Shown: positions 19,222-30,493, counted from the first letter of the stretch. The stretch: DNA of 64,000 nucleotides from Reyranella sp. (GCF_017305915.1 NZ_JAFKJN010000016.1:62001-126000); one strand, 5' to 3'. Notes: generated by a model not told the origin, from the sequence alone. Numbers and translations are program-made.

Positions 19222-19627
19222 GGGTCAGACGGCCTGTAAGCCGGGTTCTGTCCACGCCCTCCCAAGCGAACCTGGGCGAGCGATGGATGGCCATTCCTCT
19301 GGGACGCCCGTTGCCGAGCGCCTCGCGCGACCGACCCGGGCGGCGGCGCGGAAACACCGCTTGCCGGTTGCCCGGCGTGCCGCCCCTATTTGGTCTTGCT
19401 CCCGGTGGGGTTTGCCGTGCCGCTTGCGTTACCGCTCGCGCGGTGGGCTCTTACCCCACCGTTTCACCCTTACCTCGCTGGCGAACCAGCTTGGCGGTCT
19501 GTTCTCTGTGGCACTTTCCCTGGGGTCGCCCCCGCCGGCCGTTAGCCGGCACCGTGTCTCCGTGGAGCCCGGACTTTCCTCACCCCGCGGTTGCCCGCGA
19601 AGCGCAGCCATCCAGCCGTCTGACCCG
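19222..19627 (-). ncRNA. rnpB: RNase P RNA (bacterial type A)
   Basis: The catalytic RNA that trims tRNA 5' leaders. The ends pair as the P1 helix (GTCAGACGGC at the 5' end against GCCGTCTGAC at the 3' end). The conserved core motifs GAGGAAAGTCCGGGCTCC near the 5' end and ACAGAACCCGGCTTACAGGC near the 3' end are present, as is the AGGGTGAAACGGTGGGGTAAG segment. About 400 nt is normal for alphaproteobacterial type A RNase P. Other-frame ORFs across it are not genes. Confidence 0.97.
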
Positions 19628-19633
19628 CAGGCT

Positions 19634-19662
19634 TGACTAGAGCGCTCCCCCCAGCGGGTCAA
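19634..19662 (-). promoter_or_regulatory. rnpB promoter
   Basis: On the minus strand TTGACC (19662-19657) and TAGTCA (19639-19634) are spaced 17 bp apart. Transcription would begin about 7 nt downstream at the 5' end of the RNase P RNA. The promoter lies inside the last codons of the upstream amidase gene. Confidence 0.7.
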
Positions 19663-20326
19663 GCAGGCCGGCCAGCAAGGTCCGCGTCTCGGGGTCGGCC
19701 ATGCCGTCGACTCTGGCCGGGCGGAAGTGGCGCTGGAAGGCCTTTACGATCTCCCGCGGCGGGACGGCGATCGGCGGCGCGTAGCCGTAGCGTCGCAGGG
19801 CGGCATGGAGGTCCCCGTCGAGCGGCCGCCCGCCGGCCCTTGGCCACAGCCCGATGCCGGCGTCCGCCAGCGTCTTCCAGGGGAAGCGCCGGCCGGGATC
19901 GATCTTGCGCTGCGGGGCGATGTCGGAATGGCCGACGACGTTGCGCGGCTCGATCGCGGGATGACGCGCGAGGACATCGCGGCAGAGCTCGATCAGCGCC
20001 GCGATCTGCGTCGCCGGATAGTCGTGCCGGTCGCCGTGCAGGTTCACGATCTCGATGCCGATCGACGTGGCGTTCAGCGCCTCTCGGCCGCGCCATGACG
20101 AGCGGCCGGCGTGCCAGGCGGTGCGCTCCTCGGGCACCAGGCGATAGGCAGTGCCGTCCTCGGCCAGCACGTAGTGCGCGCTGACCCGGCCTTCGCGTTT
20201 GTCGTCGCTCAGGATGTCGAGCGAGGCCTGCAGCGGCAGCTCGGTGTAGTGCAGCACCAGGATGTCGACGATCGTCCCCTCGGGCCGCGGCGCTGAATTG
20301 GGCGACGGCCGATCGACGATGTTCAT
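19637..20326 (-). CDS. AmpD/AmiD-like N-acetylmuramoyl-L-alanine amidase
   Basis: A zinc amidase (Amidase_2 family) that cleaves the bond between MurNAc or anhydro-MurNAc and L-Ala in cell-wall turnover products. The 229-residue protein has the zinc-ligand segment LHYTEL (His26), the substrate loop TAWHAGRSSW, and the second ligand region VVGHSDIAPQRKIDPG. A C-terminal helical peptidoglycan-binding-like segment follows (IVKAFQRHFRP to LLAGL). No clear signal peptide is seen, which favours a cytoplasmic recycling role, but the added C-terminal domain resembles AmiD. Its 3' end overlaps the rnpB promoter. Confidence 0.9.
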   Translation of the reverse strand: MNIVDRPSPNSAPRPEGTIVDILVLHYTELPLQASLDILSDDKREGRVSAHYVLAEDGTAYRLVPEERTAWHAGRSSWRGREALNATSIGIEIVNLHGDRHDYPATQIAALIELCRDVLARHPAIEPRNVVGHSDIAPQRKIDPGRRFPWKTLADAGIGLWPRAGGRPLDGDLHAALRRYGYAPPIAVPPREIVKAFQRHFRPARVDGMADPETRTLLAGLLDPLGGAL

Positions 20327-20341
20327 GAGCGAGGGGTCACG

Positions 20342-21112
20342 TCAGGCGGCTTCCAGTCCGCGCTGCCGGCGCAGGCGGTCGTAGGCGTCGTTGATCAGCG
20401 CGAGCTTGCGGTTGGCGACCCGGATCGCCTCCTCGGGCAGGCCCTGCGCGATCAGCCGGTCGGGATGATGCGCCTTGACCTGGCGCAGCCATGCCTCGCG
20501 GATCTGCTCGTCGGTCGCCAGCGGATCGATGCCCAGCACGATGCACGGCTCGCACTCGGCGACGCCAAGCGCGGCGGCGCGCGCCCGCTCGAAGCGCTCG
20601 CCGCTGAGGCCGAAGATGGCCGCGACCTTGCCGAGGTACTCGGCCTCGGCGGCGCCGACCTTGCCGTCGGCCTTGGCGATGTCGAACAGACCCTCGAGCA
20701 CGTTCTCCAGGATCTCGGGCGCGTCGGGGAACAGCGCGGCGACCTGCCGCGCATAAGGCTCGAAGCCCGCGGCATCGCGCTTGGCGAGGTCGAAGAAGCG
20801 CTCGACGTTCTTCTCCTCGCCCGGCGGCACCTGGAAGAACGAACGGAACGCCTCGACCTCGGAGCGCGTCACCTCGCCGTCGACCTTGGCAATCTTGGCG
20901 CCGAGCGCGATCACGCCGATGGTGAACGCGATCTCGCGCAGGCCCGGATGGTCGTTCGGATCGACCGGCGTGGCGACCGTCATGTCCGAACCGGCGCTCT
21001 GCTCGACGAACTGGTCGAGGGCATGGCCCGCCATCACGCCCAGCAATGCCGCGATCGGCCCGCCCAATGCGAAGCCCGCGGTGCCGCCCACGATCTTGCC
21101 CCAGATCTTCAT
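20342..21112 (-). CDS. DjlA-like membrane-anchored co-chaperone (TerB + J domain)
   Basis: The 256-residue protein has a glycine-rich hydrophobic N-terminal segment (about 9-30) that may anchor it. A TerB-like helical domain (about 60-165) follows, with acidic pattern KVDGEVTRSE and KADGKVGAAEAEY, and then a C-terminal J domain (about 190-256) with the HPD tripeptide in KAHHPDRL. J-domain proteins of this kind stimulate the DnaK ATPase at the membrane. It is 15 bp upstream of the amidase and likely cotranscribed. Confidence 0.85.
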   Translation of the reverse strand: MKIWGKIVGGTAGFALGGPIAALLGVMAGHALDQFVEQSAGSDMTVATPVDPNDHPGLREIAFTIGVIALGAKIAKVDGEVTRSEVEAFRSFFQVPPGEEKNVERFFDLAKRDAAGFEPYARQVAALFPDAPEILENVLEGLFDIAKADGKVGAAEAEYLGKVAAIFGLSGERFERARAAALGVAECEPCIVLGIDPLATDEQIREAWLRQVKAHHPDRLIAQGLPEEAIRVANRKLALINDAYDRLRRQRGLEAA

Positions 21113-21135
21113 GCCTGTTCGCTACCCGGCCCGCG

Positions 21136-21870
21136 TTACAGGATCAAGGACCCGATCGCCACCGCGACCAGAAGGCCGAGCGCGAGGCGGCGGTAAAAGG
21201 CCTCGCTGGCCAAGGGGAATAGCTTCTCGCCCAACAACCCGCCGGCCACCACAGCGGGTGTGAGGGAAAGTCCGAGAACGGCCGTGTCCCAATGCACCAG
21301 GCCGCGGCCGAGGAACACCAGCAGTGCCGCAAAATCGACAAAGACGAAGTAGGCCGTGAGATTGGCGCGCACCCGCGTCGCCGTCTCGTTACCGGCCAGG
21401 TAATAGAAGGCGATCGGCGGCCCGGCCATGCCGCTCAAACCATTGAGGAAGCCGCTGGTCGCGCCGATGCCCAGCGTCACCGGCGCGCGCCACTGGCCAT
21501 GGAACCGCCAGCCACTCGCCAGCAGCGCCACCGCCGTCAGCACGATCGCCGAAATGGCCCAGCGCATCGGCTCGGGAGAAACCTGGGTGAGCACGAGGTT
21601 ACCCGCGGGCGCGCCGATCACCGCCGCGATCATCAACAGCCCGATGCGCCGCCAGTCGACGTACTGGATGGCCCGCGGCAGCAACGGCAGGGCGACCGCG
21701 ATCTCCAGCAGCAGACAGAGCGCAACGCCGATCCCGGGCCCGTAGAGGGCCGAGAAGACCGGGGTCATCACCATGGCGGCGCCAAAGCCCGCGAAGCCGC
21801 GCACCATGCCGGCCACGACCGCGACCACCGCCGCGGTCAGGAAGGAAACTGTCAGGAATTCAGGCATCAA
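21136..21870 (-). CDS. TauE/SafE family permease
   Basis: The 244-residue polytopic protein has about eight hydrophobic helices arranged as two halves, the hallmark of the TauE/SafE (DUF81) family that exports or imports sulfite, sulfoacetate or related organosulfur anions. Family-type segments include [16 protein letters not shown] near the N-terminus and [16 protein letters not shown] mid-protein. The substrate cannot be judged. It is divergent from uvrB with a 56-bp shared upstream region. Confidence 0.85.
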   Translation of the reverse strand: MMPEFLTVSFLTAAVVAVVAGMVRGFAGFGAAMVMTPVFSALYGPGIGVALCLLLEIAVALPLLPRAIQYVDWRRIGLLMIAAVIGAPAGNLVLTQVSPEPMRWAISAIVLTAVALLASGWRFHGQWRAPVTLGIGATSGFLNGLSGMAGPPIAFYYLAGNETATRVRANLTAYFVFVDFAALLVFLGRGLVHWDTAVLGLSLTPAVVAGGLLGEKLFPLASEAFYRRLALGLLVAVAIGSLIL

Positions 21871-21913
21871 AGGGGCGGCAGGCTAGCATTGCGGGGCAGT
21901 CTCCCGGCCCTCA

Positions 21914-21919
21914 TATAAT
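21914..21919 (+). promoter_or_regulatory. uvrB -10 element (TATAAT)
   Basis: A perfect TATAAT lies 7 bp before the uvrB ATG at 21927, with TTGCGG 19 bp further upstream as a weak -35. If active, transcription would begin at or next to the ATG, giving a leaderless mRNA. No Shine-Dalgarno sequence precedes that ATG, which fits this reading. A start at the ATG at 21969 is the alternative. Confidence 0.45.
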
Positions 21920-21926
21920 ACGGCCC

Positions 21927-24122
<2,196 letters not shown>

Positions 24123-24126
24123 GAGC

Positions 24127-25761
24127 GTGCACCGGCTCGTCGAGCTTGCCGGGACACTGCCGGGCTTCCTCACCTATCTCGCCGTCCTGCTGGGGCTCGG
24201 CGGATTGGCGGCCTGGGAGATCGTGCGCGGCAAAGGCGGCCGCGCATTCGGCTGGGTGGTCGTCCTCCTGCTGGCGAGCCTGACCTTTCGCTTCGGCGAC
24301 GACACCGGCCATCACGTCTATCGCATCGCCGTGCTGGCCGAGCAGCTGCGCCGCGGGACGCCGAGCCTGCTGGTGACCAACCCCGTCACCGGCGAGACCT
24401 TGCCGATCTTCGTCTACTACAGCTTCGTCCCCTACCTGCCGGCGGTCGCGCTCGACCTCGTCGGGTTCACCGCGCATGTCGCCTTCCGTCTGGCCATGGG
24501 CCTGTCCCTGGTCGTGCTGGCGCTCGGCCTGGTGCGGCTGATCCGCCTCGCCCGCGGCCGCGAGGCGCACGCGGCATTCCTGGCCGCGATCCTCTTCCTC
24601 TGCAGCAACTACGTCTACAATCTCTGGCTCTCGCGCCAGGCTTACGCCGAGATTTGGGTCTATTGCCTCATCCCGTGGCTGACCCTGACGCTGATCCAGA
24701 CGCGCGCGCTCACGCCGCTTGTCGTCCTGCTCTTCCTGCAGATGACCGGCCATCCGCTCGTCTTCCTCCAGGCCTTCGCCTGCTCCCTGCTGATGGCCTT
24801 GGCCCTGTCCGATGAGTCGCCAGCCGCCCTGCTGCGCCGCTATGCCGGAGCGACGGTGCTCGCGGTGCTGCTCGCCCTGCCGTTCTGGCTGCCGCAGGCG
24901 CTCTGGCAATCGCTGATCCAGGGACCGGCCGCCCTGCCGGCGCGCTTCGCCGACACCTTCCTGTCGTTCCGCGAGCTGGTCGACTGGCGCTTCCTGTTTG
25001 GGCTGGGTTTCGCCCTGCCGATCGCCGTCGTGCTGGCGGTCGTGCTTACGCGCGCGCGGCTGTCCGGGCGTGCCTGGATGCTGGCCGCCGCCCTGCTCGC
25101 CGCGGTGGCGATCCAGACCCAACCTCTGCGGCCGCTGGCCGAACGTCTGCCGCTGCTGCCGACTTCGTTGTTCGTCTGGCGGCTGATGCTGCCGGCGGCC
25201 CTGCTGGCCTTCGTCTTCCTCCTTGTCGCCTGGCCGTCGTGGCCGCGGCGCGACGCCGTGCTGGCGGCGCTGGCGCTGCTGTCGCTCGCCAGCATGGGCG
25301 CGATGCTGGTCGTGCGCGCGCCGGACGGGCTGCAACGTCTGGCCGGCCGCGCGCCCGACGACACGGCCTGGATACGCACTTACGCAGCGACCGAGACGGT
25401 GTGGGGCCGCAGCGAGTTCCTGCCCAACTATAGGGGACTGCCGCAACGCTGCGGCGATGCCCAGGCCGTGTCCTTCGGCGACCTGCAGCGGGGCATCCAC
25501 GTAACGTCCGATTACCTCTCCGTCCGCGCCGCACCGCTCGCTGGCCTGGAATATTCACCCAACGAAGCGCGGGTCGCGCCGACCGCCTGCGGCAAGGATC
25601 TGACGCTCGGGCCGTTCCGGCCAGGCCTGATGCTGCAGGTGAACGAATCCAAGCTGACGAGGATCCTGTACGCGCGAATTGCCGCCCTGGTCCTGTGCGC
25701 GACAATCGCCGGCCTGTGGTTTGGCCTGCACCGCCGCGCGGTCACGCGGCTGGCCGCTTGA
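24127..25761 (+). CDS. Polytopic membrane protein, copy 1 (function unknown)
   Basis: Starting at GTG 24127, 4 bp after uvrB, this encodes 544 residues with a dozen or so hydrophobic segments and a small polar C-terminal region containing WGRSEFLPNYRGLPQRC and CGKDLTLGPF before a final helix. The topology resembles large GT-C or YfhO-type membrane proteins, but no catalytic motif was recognised, so no function is assigned. It is clearly paralogous to the protein at 26169, sharing blocks such as RRGTPSLLVTNP/RSGTPSLLVTNP and FVYYSFVPYLPAVAL. An in-frame extension upstream would lie inside uvrB and was discarded. Confidence 0.8.
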   Translation: MHRLVELAGTLPGFLTYLAVLLGLGGLAAWEIVRGKGGRAFGWVVVLLLASLTFRFGDDTGHHVYRIAVLAEQLRRGTPSLLVTNPVTGETLPIFVYYSFVPYLPAVALDLVGFTAHVAFRLAMGLSLVVLALGLVRLIRLARGREAHAAFLAAILFLCSNYVYNLWLSRQAYAEIWVYCLIPWLTLTLIQTRALTPLVVLLFLQMTGHPLVFLQAFACSLLMALALSDESPAALLRRYAGATVLAVLLALPFWLPQALWQSLIQGPAALPARFADTFLSFRELVDWRFLFGLGFALPIAVVLAVVLTRARLSGRAWMLAAALLAAVAIQTQPLRPLAERLPLLPTSLFVWRLMLPAALLAFVFLLVAWPSWPRRDAVLAALALLSLASMGAMLVVRAPDGLQRLAGRAPDDTAWIRTYAATETVWGRSEFLPNYRGLPQRCGDAQAVSFGDLQRGIHVTSDYLSVRAAPLAGLEYSPNEARVAPTACGKDLTLGPFRPGLMLQVNESKLTRILYARIAALVLCATIAGLWFGLHRRAVTRLAA

Positions 25762-25763
25762 CC

Positions 25764-25786
25764 GTCCACACCGGCATCGGCAGCGA
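25764..25786. repeat. 23-bp relic identical to part of the dioxygenase 3' end
   Basis: Positions 25764-25786, immediately after the copy 1 stop codon, are identical to 27995-28017, which lie in the last codons of the intradiol dioxygenase (encoding a segment around LPMPVWT). Flanking similarity fades quickly. It is best read as the remnant of the dioxygenase 3' end left by a tandem duplication of uvrB-tail, membrane gene and dioxygenase-tail. The rest of 25787-25944 has no recognisable content. Confidence 0.65.
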
Positions 25787-25944
25787 GCCGGTAATCGCCG
25801 GAGCGCACGCAGCATTTCGCTGGATCTTCTTATGCTCTACGCTGCTCCCAATGCCACGAGATCCTTCGCTGTGCCCCGGGCAACGGAAAGCGGAAAGCGT
25901 GTTACCGGCAGCGCAGCCACTCGACGATGCCCGTCGGGATGAGC

Positions 25945-26168
25945 GAGAAGCGCATGCACGACGCCGCGGCCAATCTTGAGTTCGAGGAGGCCGCGCGTGT
26001 CCGAGATGATATCCGCGGGCTCGAGACTAACGAGCTCGAGCCGTTGGGCCAGGCGGCCTTAGCCATGGCCGACATTAATCCCGCCCGAATGCAAAACAGC
26101 GGCGTCTTACGGCGCGCTCACCGGCTCGGGCGACCACGGCAAGCAGGCCCCGCGTAGCGGGCGTTGAG
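25945..26168 (+). pseudogene. Relic of the uvrB 3' end (UVR domain fragment)
   Basis: This 224-bp stretch aligns with 23898-24126 of uvrB. The translation [20 protein letters not shown] matches [20 protein letters not shown] of UvrB, followed by degraded versions of the tail (NELEPLGQAA, RMQNSGV). It lacks everything before the UVR motif and carries indels near the end. It precedes membrane protein copy 2 exactly as the real uvrB end precedes copy 1. A short open frame with a start at 25927 exists, but expression is doubtful. Confidence 0.85.
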
Positions 26169-27860
26169 ATGGTGCAGCAGATCACCGAGTTCCTGGCCAC
26201 GCCGGGCATCGCGATCTATTTCGTCAGTCTAGTCGTGATGGGGGGACTCGCCGCCCTCGAGATCGTCCGGGGCAAAGGCGGCCGCGCCTTTGCCTGGGTG
26301 GTCGCCATCGTGCTTGTGGCGATTTCCTTGCGCTTCGGTCAAGATTTCCTGCACCATCTCTATCGCATCGACCTACTGGCTGAACAGGTGCGCAGTGGCA
26401 CGCCCAGCCTGCTCGTGACCAATCCGACCACGGGCGAAGCGCTGCCGCTCTTTGTCTACTACAGCTTCGTGCCGTACTTGCCGGCGGTCGCGCTCCAGGT
26501 CGCGGGACTGCCCGCTTATGTGGCGATGCGGCTGACGATGGGGCTGGCGCTGGTCATTCTGGCCCTTGGCCTGACGCGGCTGATTCGCCTCAACCGACAC
26601 AGCGAAGACACCTATGCGGCGTTCCTGGCCGCGATCCTCTTTCTCTGCACCAACTATGTCCACAACCTCTGGATCGTGCGCCAGGCCTATGCCGAGATCG
26701 GGGTCTACTGCCTGATCCCCTGGGTGACGCTGACGCTGTTACAGCGGCGCGAGATTGTGCCGCTGACCGCCCTGCTCTTTCTGCAGATGACAGGCCATCC
26801 GTTGGTGTTCGCCCAAGCCTTCGGATGCTCTCTGTTGATCGCCTTGTCTCTGACGAGGGAAGCCCCGGTCAAAATCCTGAGCCGCTACGCCTGGGCAACG
26901 ATCATCGCCCTCGTACTCGCGACGCCGTTCTGGCTGCCGCAGGTTCTGTGGCAGTCGCTGATCTTGGGGCCAACGGTGCTGGCGCGTTTCGCCGACGGGT
27001 TCCTGTCGTTCGGCGACGTCGTCAACGGGTTTCATGCGCAAGGTATGGGCTACGCGCTGCCGATCGCGCTGGTCTTGACGGTCGTGTGGTCGCGCGGCCG
27101 CCTGCCGGCGCGGGCGTGGATGCTGCTTGTCGCAGTCCTCGCCTTGGTGGCAATCCAGACCCGGCCCCTCATTCCGATCGCCGAGCATCTGCCGCTGCTG
27201 TCCACCTCGCTGTTCGTCACGCGTCTCATGCTGCCGGCGGCTCTGCTCGCGTTCGCCCTGCTGCTGGTGGCCTGGAAGCCGCAGCCGACGCGCAATACCG
27301 TCCTGGCCGGGCTGACGCTGCTGTCCCTCGCCACCTTGGAGTTGGCGTTGGCGGTGCGCGCACCGCCCAGCCTGCGAGCGCTCGGGACTTTTTCCGAGGC
27401 CGAGTGGATACGGGGCTACCGGCGGGAGCATGGATGGGGCCGGCTCGAGTTCCTGCCCGACTACGCCGGCCTACCTCAACGCTGCGCCGAGGCGCAAAAG
27501 GTGTCATTCCAGGAGTTGCAGCACGGCGTGCGCGCCATCTCAGCCTACATCGCCATCCCGGCGGCGCCGCTCGGCGGCGTCGACTATTCGGTCGACAGCA
27601 AGCCGGCGCCGCTCGCCGCCTGCGACGAAGCCCTCGTAATCGGTCCCGTCACCCCAGGCGCGGATGTGCAAGTGTCCGACGCGACACTCGTCCTTGTTCT
27701 CTACGCACGGCTCGTCGCGCTGGCGATCTGCGTCATCGGCTGGCTGGCCTGGATGTATGCCGCGGACGGGCAGTCAGGCCGCGGGCGCGGAGGAGAAGCC
27801 AGCGGAAAGGACTCTCTCGGCACGAGTTCCTTGGGCAATGGCCGGCGACTCGCTCCTTAA
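26169..27860 (+). CDS. Polytopic membrane protein, copy 2 (function unknown)
   Basis: The 563-residue protein (ATG 26169; GTG 26172 aligns with the copy 1 start) parallels copy 1 along its whole length. It shares the N-terminal ALEIVRGKGGRAFAWVV, the GTPSLLVTNPTTGEALPLF block, FLQMTGHPLVFAQAF and the C-terminal WGRLEFLPDYAGLPQRC. It ends with about 30 extra residues rich in Gly and Ser. By eye well over half of the residues are identical to copy 1, so the duplication is old and both frames have stayed open, which suggests both are used. No enzyme motif was recognised. Confidence 0.8.
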   Translation: MVQQITEFLATPGIAIYFVSLVVMGGLAALEIVRGKGGRAFAWVVAIVLVAISLRFGQDFLHHLYRIDLLAEQVRSGTPSLLVTNPTTGEALPLFVYYSFVPYLPAVALQVAGLPAYVAMRLTMGLALVILALGLTRLIRLNRHSEDTYAAFLAAILFLCTNYVHNLWIVRQAYAEIGVYCLIPWVTLTLLQRREIVPLTALLFLQMTGHPLVFAQAFGCSLLIALSLTREAPVKILSRYAWATIIALVLATPFWLPQVLWQSLILGPTVLARFADGFLSFGDVVNGFHAQGMGYALPIALVLTVVWSRGRLPARAWMLLVAVLALVAIQTRPLIPIAEHLPLLSTSLFVTRLMLPAALLAFALLLVAWKPQPTRNTVLAGLTLLSLATLELALAVRAPPSLRALGTFSEAEWIRGYRREHGWGRLEFLPDYAGLPQRCAEAQKVSFQELQHGVRAISAYIAIPAAPLGGVDYSVDSKPAPLAACDEALVIGPVTPGADVQVSDATLVLVLYARLVALAICVIGWLAWMYAADGQSGRGRGGEASGKDSLGTSSLGNGRRLAP

Positions 27861-27960
27861 TCGCCGAGCACATTCTTGCGCCACTGCGCGCCAGCGCTAC
27901 CCCATCGTGCTCTCGCTCGTACAGCCGTAACAATTTTCGAAATTTTCTGCTCGCAGGCGG

Positions 27961-28830
27961 CTATGCCGCCGGAAGCTTAAGGTCGAGCGTCGCGGTCCAC
28001 ACCGGCATCGGCAGCGAATTGCCGGCGGCGAGGTTCGCCGGCAGGCGGGCGCGGTCGGTCTCGCGCTTGAACGGCAGCACCAGCCCGCCGCGCACGCCGA
28101 ACACCGCATCCCGGTCGAGATACTTGTCGTCGTCGGGGAAGAACTCGGTGATCAGCGGCGTCCGGCCCGGCGCGTGGATGATCATGTGCAGATGCGCCGG
28201 CCGCCAGGCATGGCGGCCGAGCGCGCGCAACATGTCGCCGGCCGGCCCGTCGTCCGGCACGGTGTAGGAGACCGGCCGCACCGTCGAGAAGGCGAAGGTG
28301 CCGTCGTCCGCCACCTTGAGCCGCGCGTGATAGTTGGTCGGGCTCTGGCTCGCGTCCTGCTGGGCGTACATGCCGTTGCCGGAGTTCTGCCACAGCGCCA
28401 GCACGGTGCCCTTGGCCGGCGCGCCCCTGTCGTCGGCGATCTTGCCGCTCACCACCAGCGGCTCGCCGACCTGGTTCTTCCAGAGGTCGCCGCCGTTGGG
28501 CAGCTCGGGCGCGCCCTCGATATGGAACGGCCCCAGCACCGACGACGGCGTGCCGGACTTGGCCGCGTTCACCATGTCGACCAGTGACGACACGCCGAGC
28601 AGGTCGGAGAACAGGATGTACTCGTTGCGCTTGTCGTCGGTGAACTTCATCGCCCGGGTGAGCGCGTCGATCGCAGCGCCCCATTCGGCCTGGGTGAGCT
28701 TGTTCTCGCGCACGAAGCTGTGCAGATGGCCGGCGAGGCTGACCAGCAGCTCGCGGGTGCGGGCCGAGGGCGCGTTCTTCGCGTACTCGGCGAAGGCGTC
28801 GGTGATGGTGGTGGGCGTCAGATTGCGCAT
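27961..28830 (-). CDS. Intradiol ring-cleavage dioxygenase (hydroxyquinol/catechol 1,2-dioxygenase type)
   Basis: A non-heme Fe(III) enzyme that opens catecholic rings between the two hydroxyls. The 289-residue product has an N-terminal helical domain and the entry signature VLGPFHIEGAPELPNGGD. The four expected iron ligands are present: Tyr in GNGMYAQQD, Tyr in RPVSYTVP, and the two His of PAHLHMII. The RPVSYTVPDDGPAGDML stretch resembles hydroxyquinol dioxygenases more than classical CatA, but the substrate is an inference. It starts at ATG 28830 with a 1-bp TGATG overlap with the GNAT gene. A copy of part of its 3' end lies at 25764. Confidence 0.88.
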   Translation of the reverse strand: MRNLTPTTITDAFAEYAKNAPSARTRELLVSLAGHLHSFVRENKLTQAEWGAAIDALTRAMKFTDDKRNEYILFSDLLGVSSLVDMVNAAKSGTPSSVLGPFHIEGAPELPNGGDLWKNQVGEPLVVSGKIADDRGAPAKGTVLALWQNSGNGMYAQQDASQSPTNYHARLKVADDGTFAFSTVRPVSYTVPDDGPAGDMLRALGRHAWRPAHLHMIIHAPGRTPLITEFFPDDDKYLDRDAVFGVRGGLVLPFKRETDRARLPANLAAGNSLPMPVWTATLDLKLPAA

Positions 28831-29438
28831 CAGCGACTCTCCCGGAGTATCGCGTCGTAGTCGGCGCGCAGCAGCGCGAACAGCAGGTGGTCGGCCCATT
28901 GGCCGTTGATCCTGAGATACTGCCGCGCCAGCCCTTCCTCGTGGAAGCCGGCCTTTGCCAGCACCGCCTTCGAGGGCTCGTTGTGCGGCAGGCAGGCGGC
29001 CTCCAGCCGGTGCAGGCGCAGTTCGTCGAACACGAAGGGCAGCATCGCCCTGAGCCCGTCGGTCATCAGCCCCTGCCCGGCGTAGGGCTGGCCCATCCAG
29101 TAGCCGACCGACGCGGCCTGGGCGACACCGCGGCGCACGTTCGAGAGATTGATGCCGCCGACCAGCCGGCGCTTGTCGTTGAGGAAGACGAACAGGCCGT
29201 AGGCCTCGCCCGCGCGCCATTCGCGCACCTGCTGGCGCAGGCGGCGGCGAAAATGGTCGCGGCCCAGCGAATCGTCGGGCCAGGTCGGCTCCCAAGGCGT
29301 CAAGAAGGCGCGGCTGCGGGCCCGCAGTTCTGCCCATTCCGGCCAATCCTCCATGGTGGGCGCGCGCAGGAAGACGCGCCTACCCTGGATCCGGGTCATG
29401 CCCGAAAGCGAGATCGGAACGTCAGCGAAGCGAAACAT
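28830..29438 (-). CDS. RimJ-like GNAT N-acetyltransferase
   Basis: The 202-residue protein belongs to the GNAT family, close to ribosomal-protein-alanine N-acetyltransferases. It has LRAPTMEDWPEW near the N-terminus, the acetyl-CoA loop region VGYWMGQPYAGQGLMTDGL, and the C-terminal NEPSKAVLAKAGFHEEG. It probably acetylates a protein N-terminus. It is on the same strand as the M16 peptidase and thrC but separated from them by the oppositely oriented hydroxylase gene. Confidence 0.88.
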   Translation of the reverse strand: MFRFADVPISLSGMTRIQGRRVFLRAPTMEDWPEWAELRARSRAFLTPWEPTWPDDSLGRDHFRRRLRQQVREWRAGEAYGLFVFLNDKRRLVGGINLSNVRRGVAQAASVGYWMGQPYAGQGLMTDGLRAMLPFVFDELRLHRLEAACLPHNEPSKAVLAKAGFHEEGLARQYLRINGQWADHLLFALLRADYDAILRESR

Positions 29439-29606
29439 CTGCCCCTGAGTGTAAGCCCTGTGTGCAGAATTGTTACATGATTTCCGGGGCTTGGGGTAAG
29501 ATTTTACCTCTATTCCCTGTACCCCCGCGTCAAATCTCTGTCTTGAAAACAGCGCGTTGACGTAAGAAGTTCCCCGCCTGAATTGGACAGCAGGTCACCC
29601 CCGCCC

Positions 29607-30458
29607 ATGCAAGCCAGTGATACTCCCGGCATCGGCCAGAAAGGCCGTTTTTACCTGACCAAGCACATCTGGGTGCCGCAGGAGCCGATCGAAAACTTCA
29701 ATCTGCGCATGTCGGACATGATCCTGCGCCGCATGCCCAAGCTGCCGCTGGGCGGCGAGGACGCGATCCGGAAGTTCCCGGTGCTCGGCGAACTCAAGAA
29801 GAGCCACGACAAGATCAAGGCCGACCTCGAATACCTGCTGAGCCATCACGACGAGATCCCGGCGCTGCACGAGGTCCATCCGCGCGACCTGTACGTGCAT
29901 GGTCGCGCCTGGCGGACCTTCCTGCTGAAGATCTGGGGCCACGAGATCAAGGAAAACACCGCGGCGGTGCCCGATACCTACGAGGCGATCTCGCGCATCC
30001 CGGGCGTCCACACTGCCCTCTTCTCGATCCTGCACGGCGGTGCCGAGATCACGCCCCACCGCGGCTCAGCAGCGGGCGTCATCCGCTTCCACTATCCGCT
30101 GATCGTGCCGAAGGAGCCGGAGAAGTGCTGGATGGAGGCCGGCGGCCACCACTTCTTCTGGGAAGAAGGCGTACCGATAGTATTCGACGACACACGCGAG
30201 CACTGGGTCAAGAACCAGACTGAGGAAACACGCGTCGTGCTGATCATCGACTTCGACGCCAACATGCCGTTCCCGGTGAACCTCTTCACCACGCTGCGCT
30301 ACAACCTGATCCGGCACTCCACCGAGGTGCTCGCGGTCAGGGAGCGCGCCGCCATCGGCGTGCCGCCGCGGCCCAAGTCGCCCTCGCCGACGGTCTCACA
30401 GGGTGTGATCAGCATGGCGAGCCACACGACCACCCCGGTCTCGGTCGAGAAAAAGTAG
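29607..30458 (+). CDS. Aspartyl/asparaginyl beta-hydroxylase (LpxO-like)
   Basis: A 2-oxoglutarate/Fe(II) oxygenase of the Asp_Arg_Hydrox family, whose bacterial members include LpxO, which hydroxylates lipid A acyl chains. The 283-residue product (ATG 29607) has the core ILHGGAEITPHRGSAAGVIRFHYPL with a metal His and the 2OG-binding Arg, then FDDTREHWVKNQTEETRVVLIID with the distal His. There is no strong transmembrane helix, so peptide or lipid substrates are both possible. A TTG start 24 bp upstream is possible but less likely. A terminator follows at 30471. Confidence 0.85.
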   Translation: MQASDTPGIGQKGRFYLTKHIWVPQEPIENFNLRMSDMILRRMPKLPLGGEDAIRKFPVLGELKKSHDKIKADLEYLLSHHDEIPALHEVHPRDLYVHGRAWRTFLLKIWGHEIKENTAAVPDTYEAISRIPGVHTALFSILHGGAEITPHRGSAAGVIRFHYPLIVPKEPEKCWMEAGGHHFFWEEGVPIVFDDTREHWVKNQTEETRVVLIIDFDANMPFPVNLFTTLRYNLIRHSTEVLAVRERAAIGVPPRPKSPSPTVSQGVISMASHTTTPVSVEKK

Positions 30459-30470
30459 ATTCATCGGACC

Positions 30471-30493
30471 GCGGACCTCCAGGTCCGCCTTTT
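30471..30493 (+). terminator. Intrinsic terminator after the hydroxylase gene
   Basis: GCGGACC (30471-30477) and GGTCCGC (30482-30488) pair around the 4-nt loop TCCA and are followed by CTTTTG. It is 12 bp after the stop codon at 30458. Confidence 0.75.

Noticed and set aside
25927..26157. Functional 76-residue UVR-domain protein
   Set aside because: It aligns with the uvrB tail including post-UVR sequence, has indels, and lies exactly at a duplication junction, so a relic is the simpler explanation.
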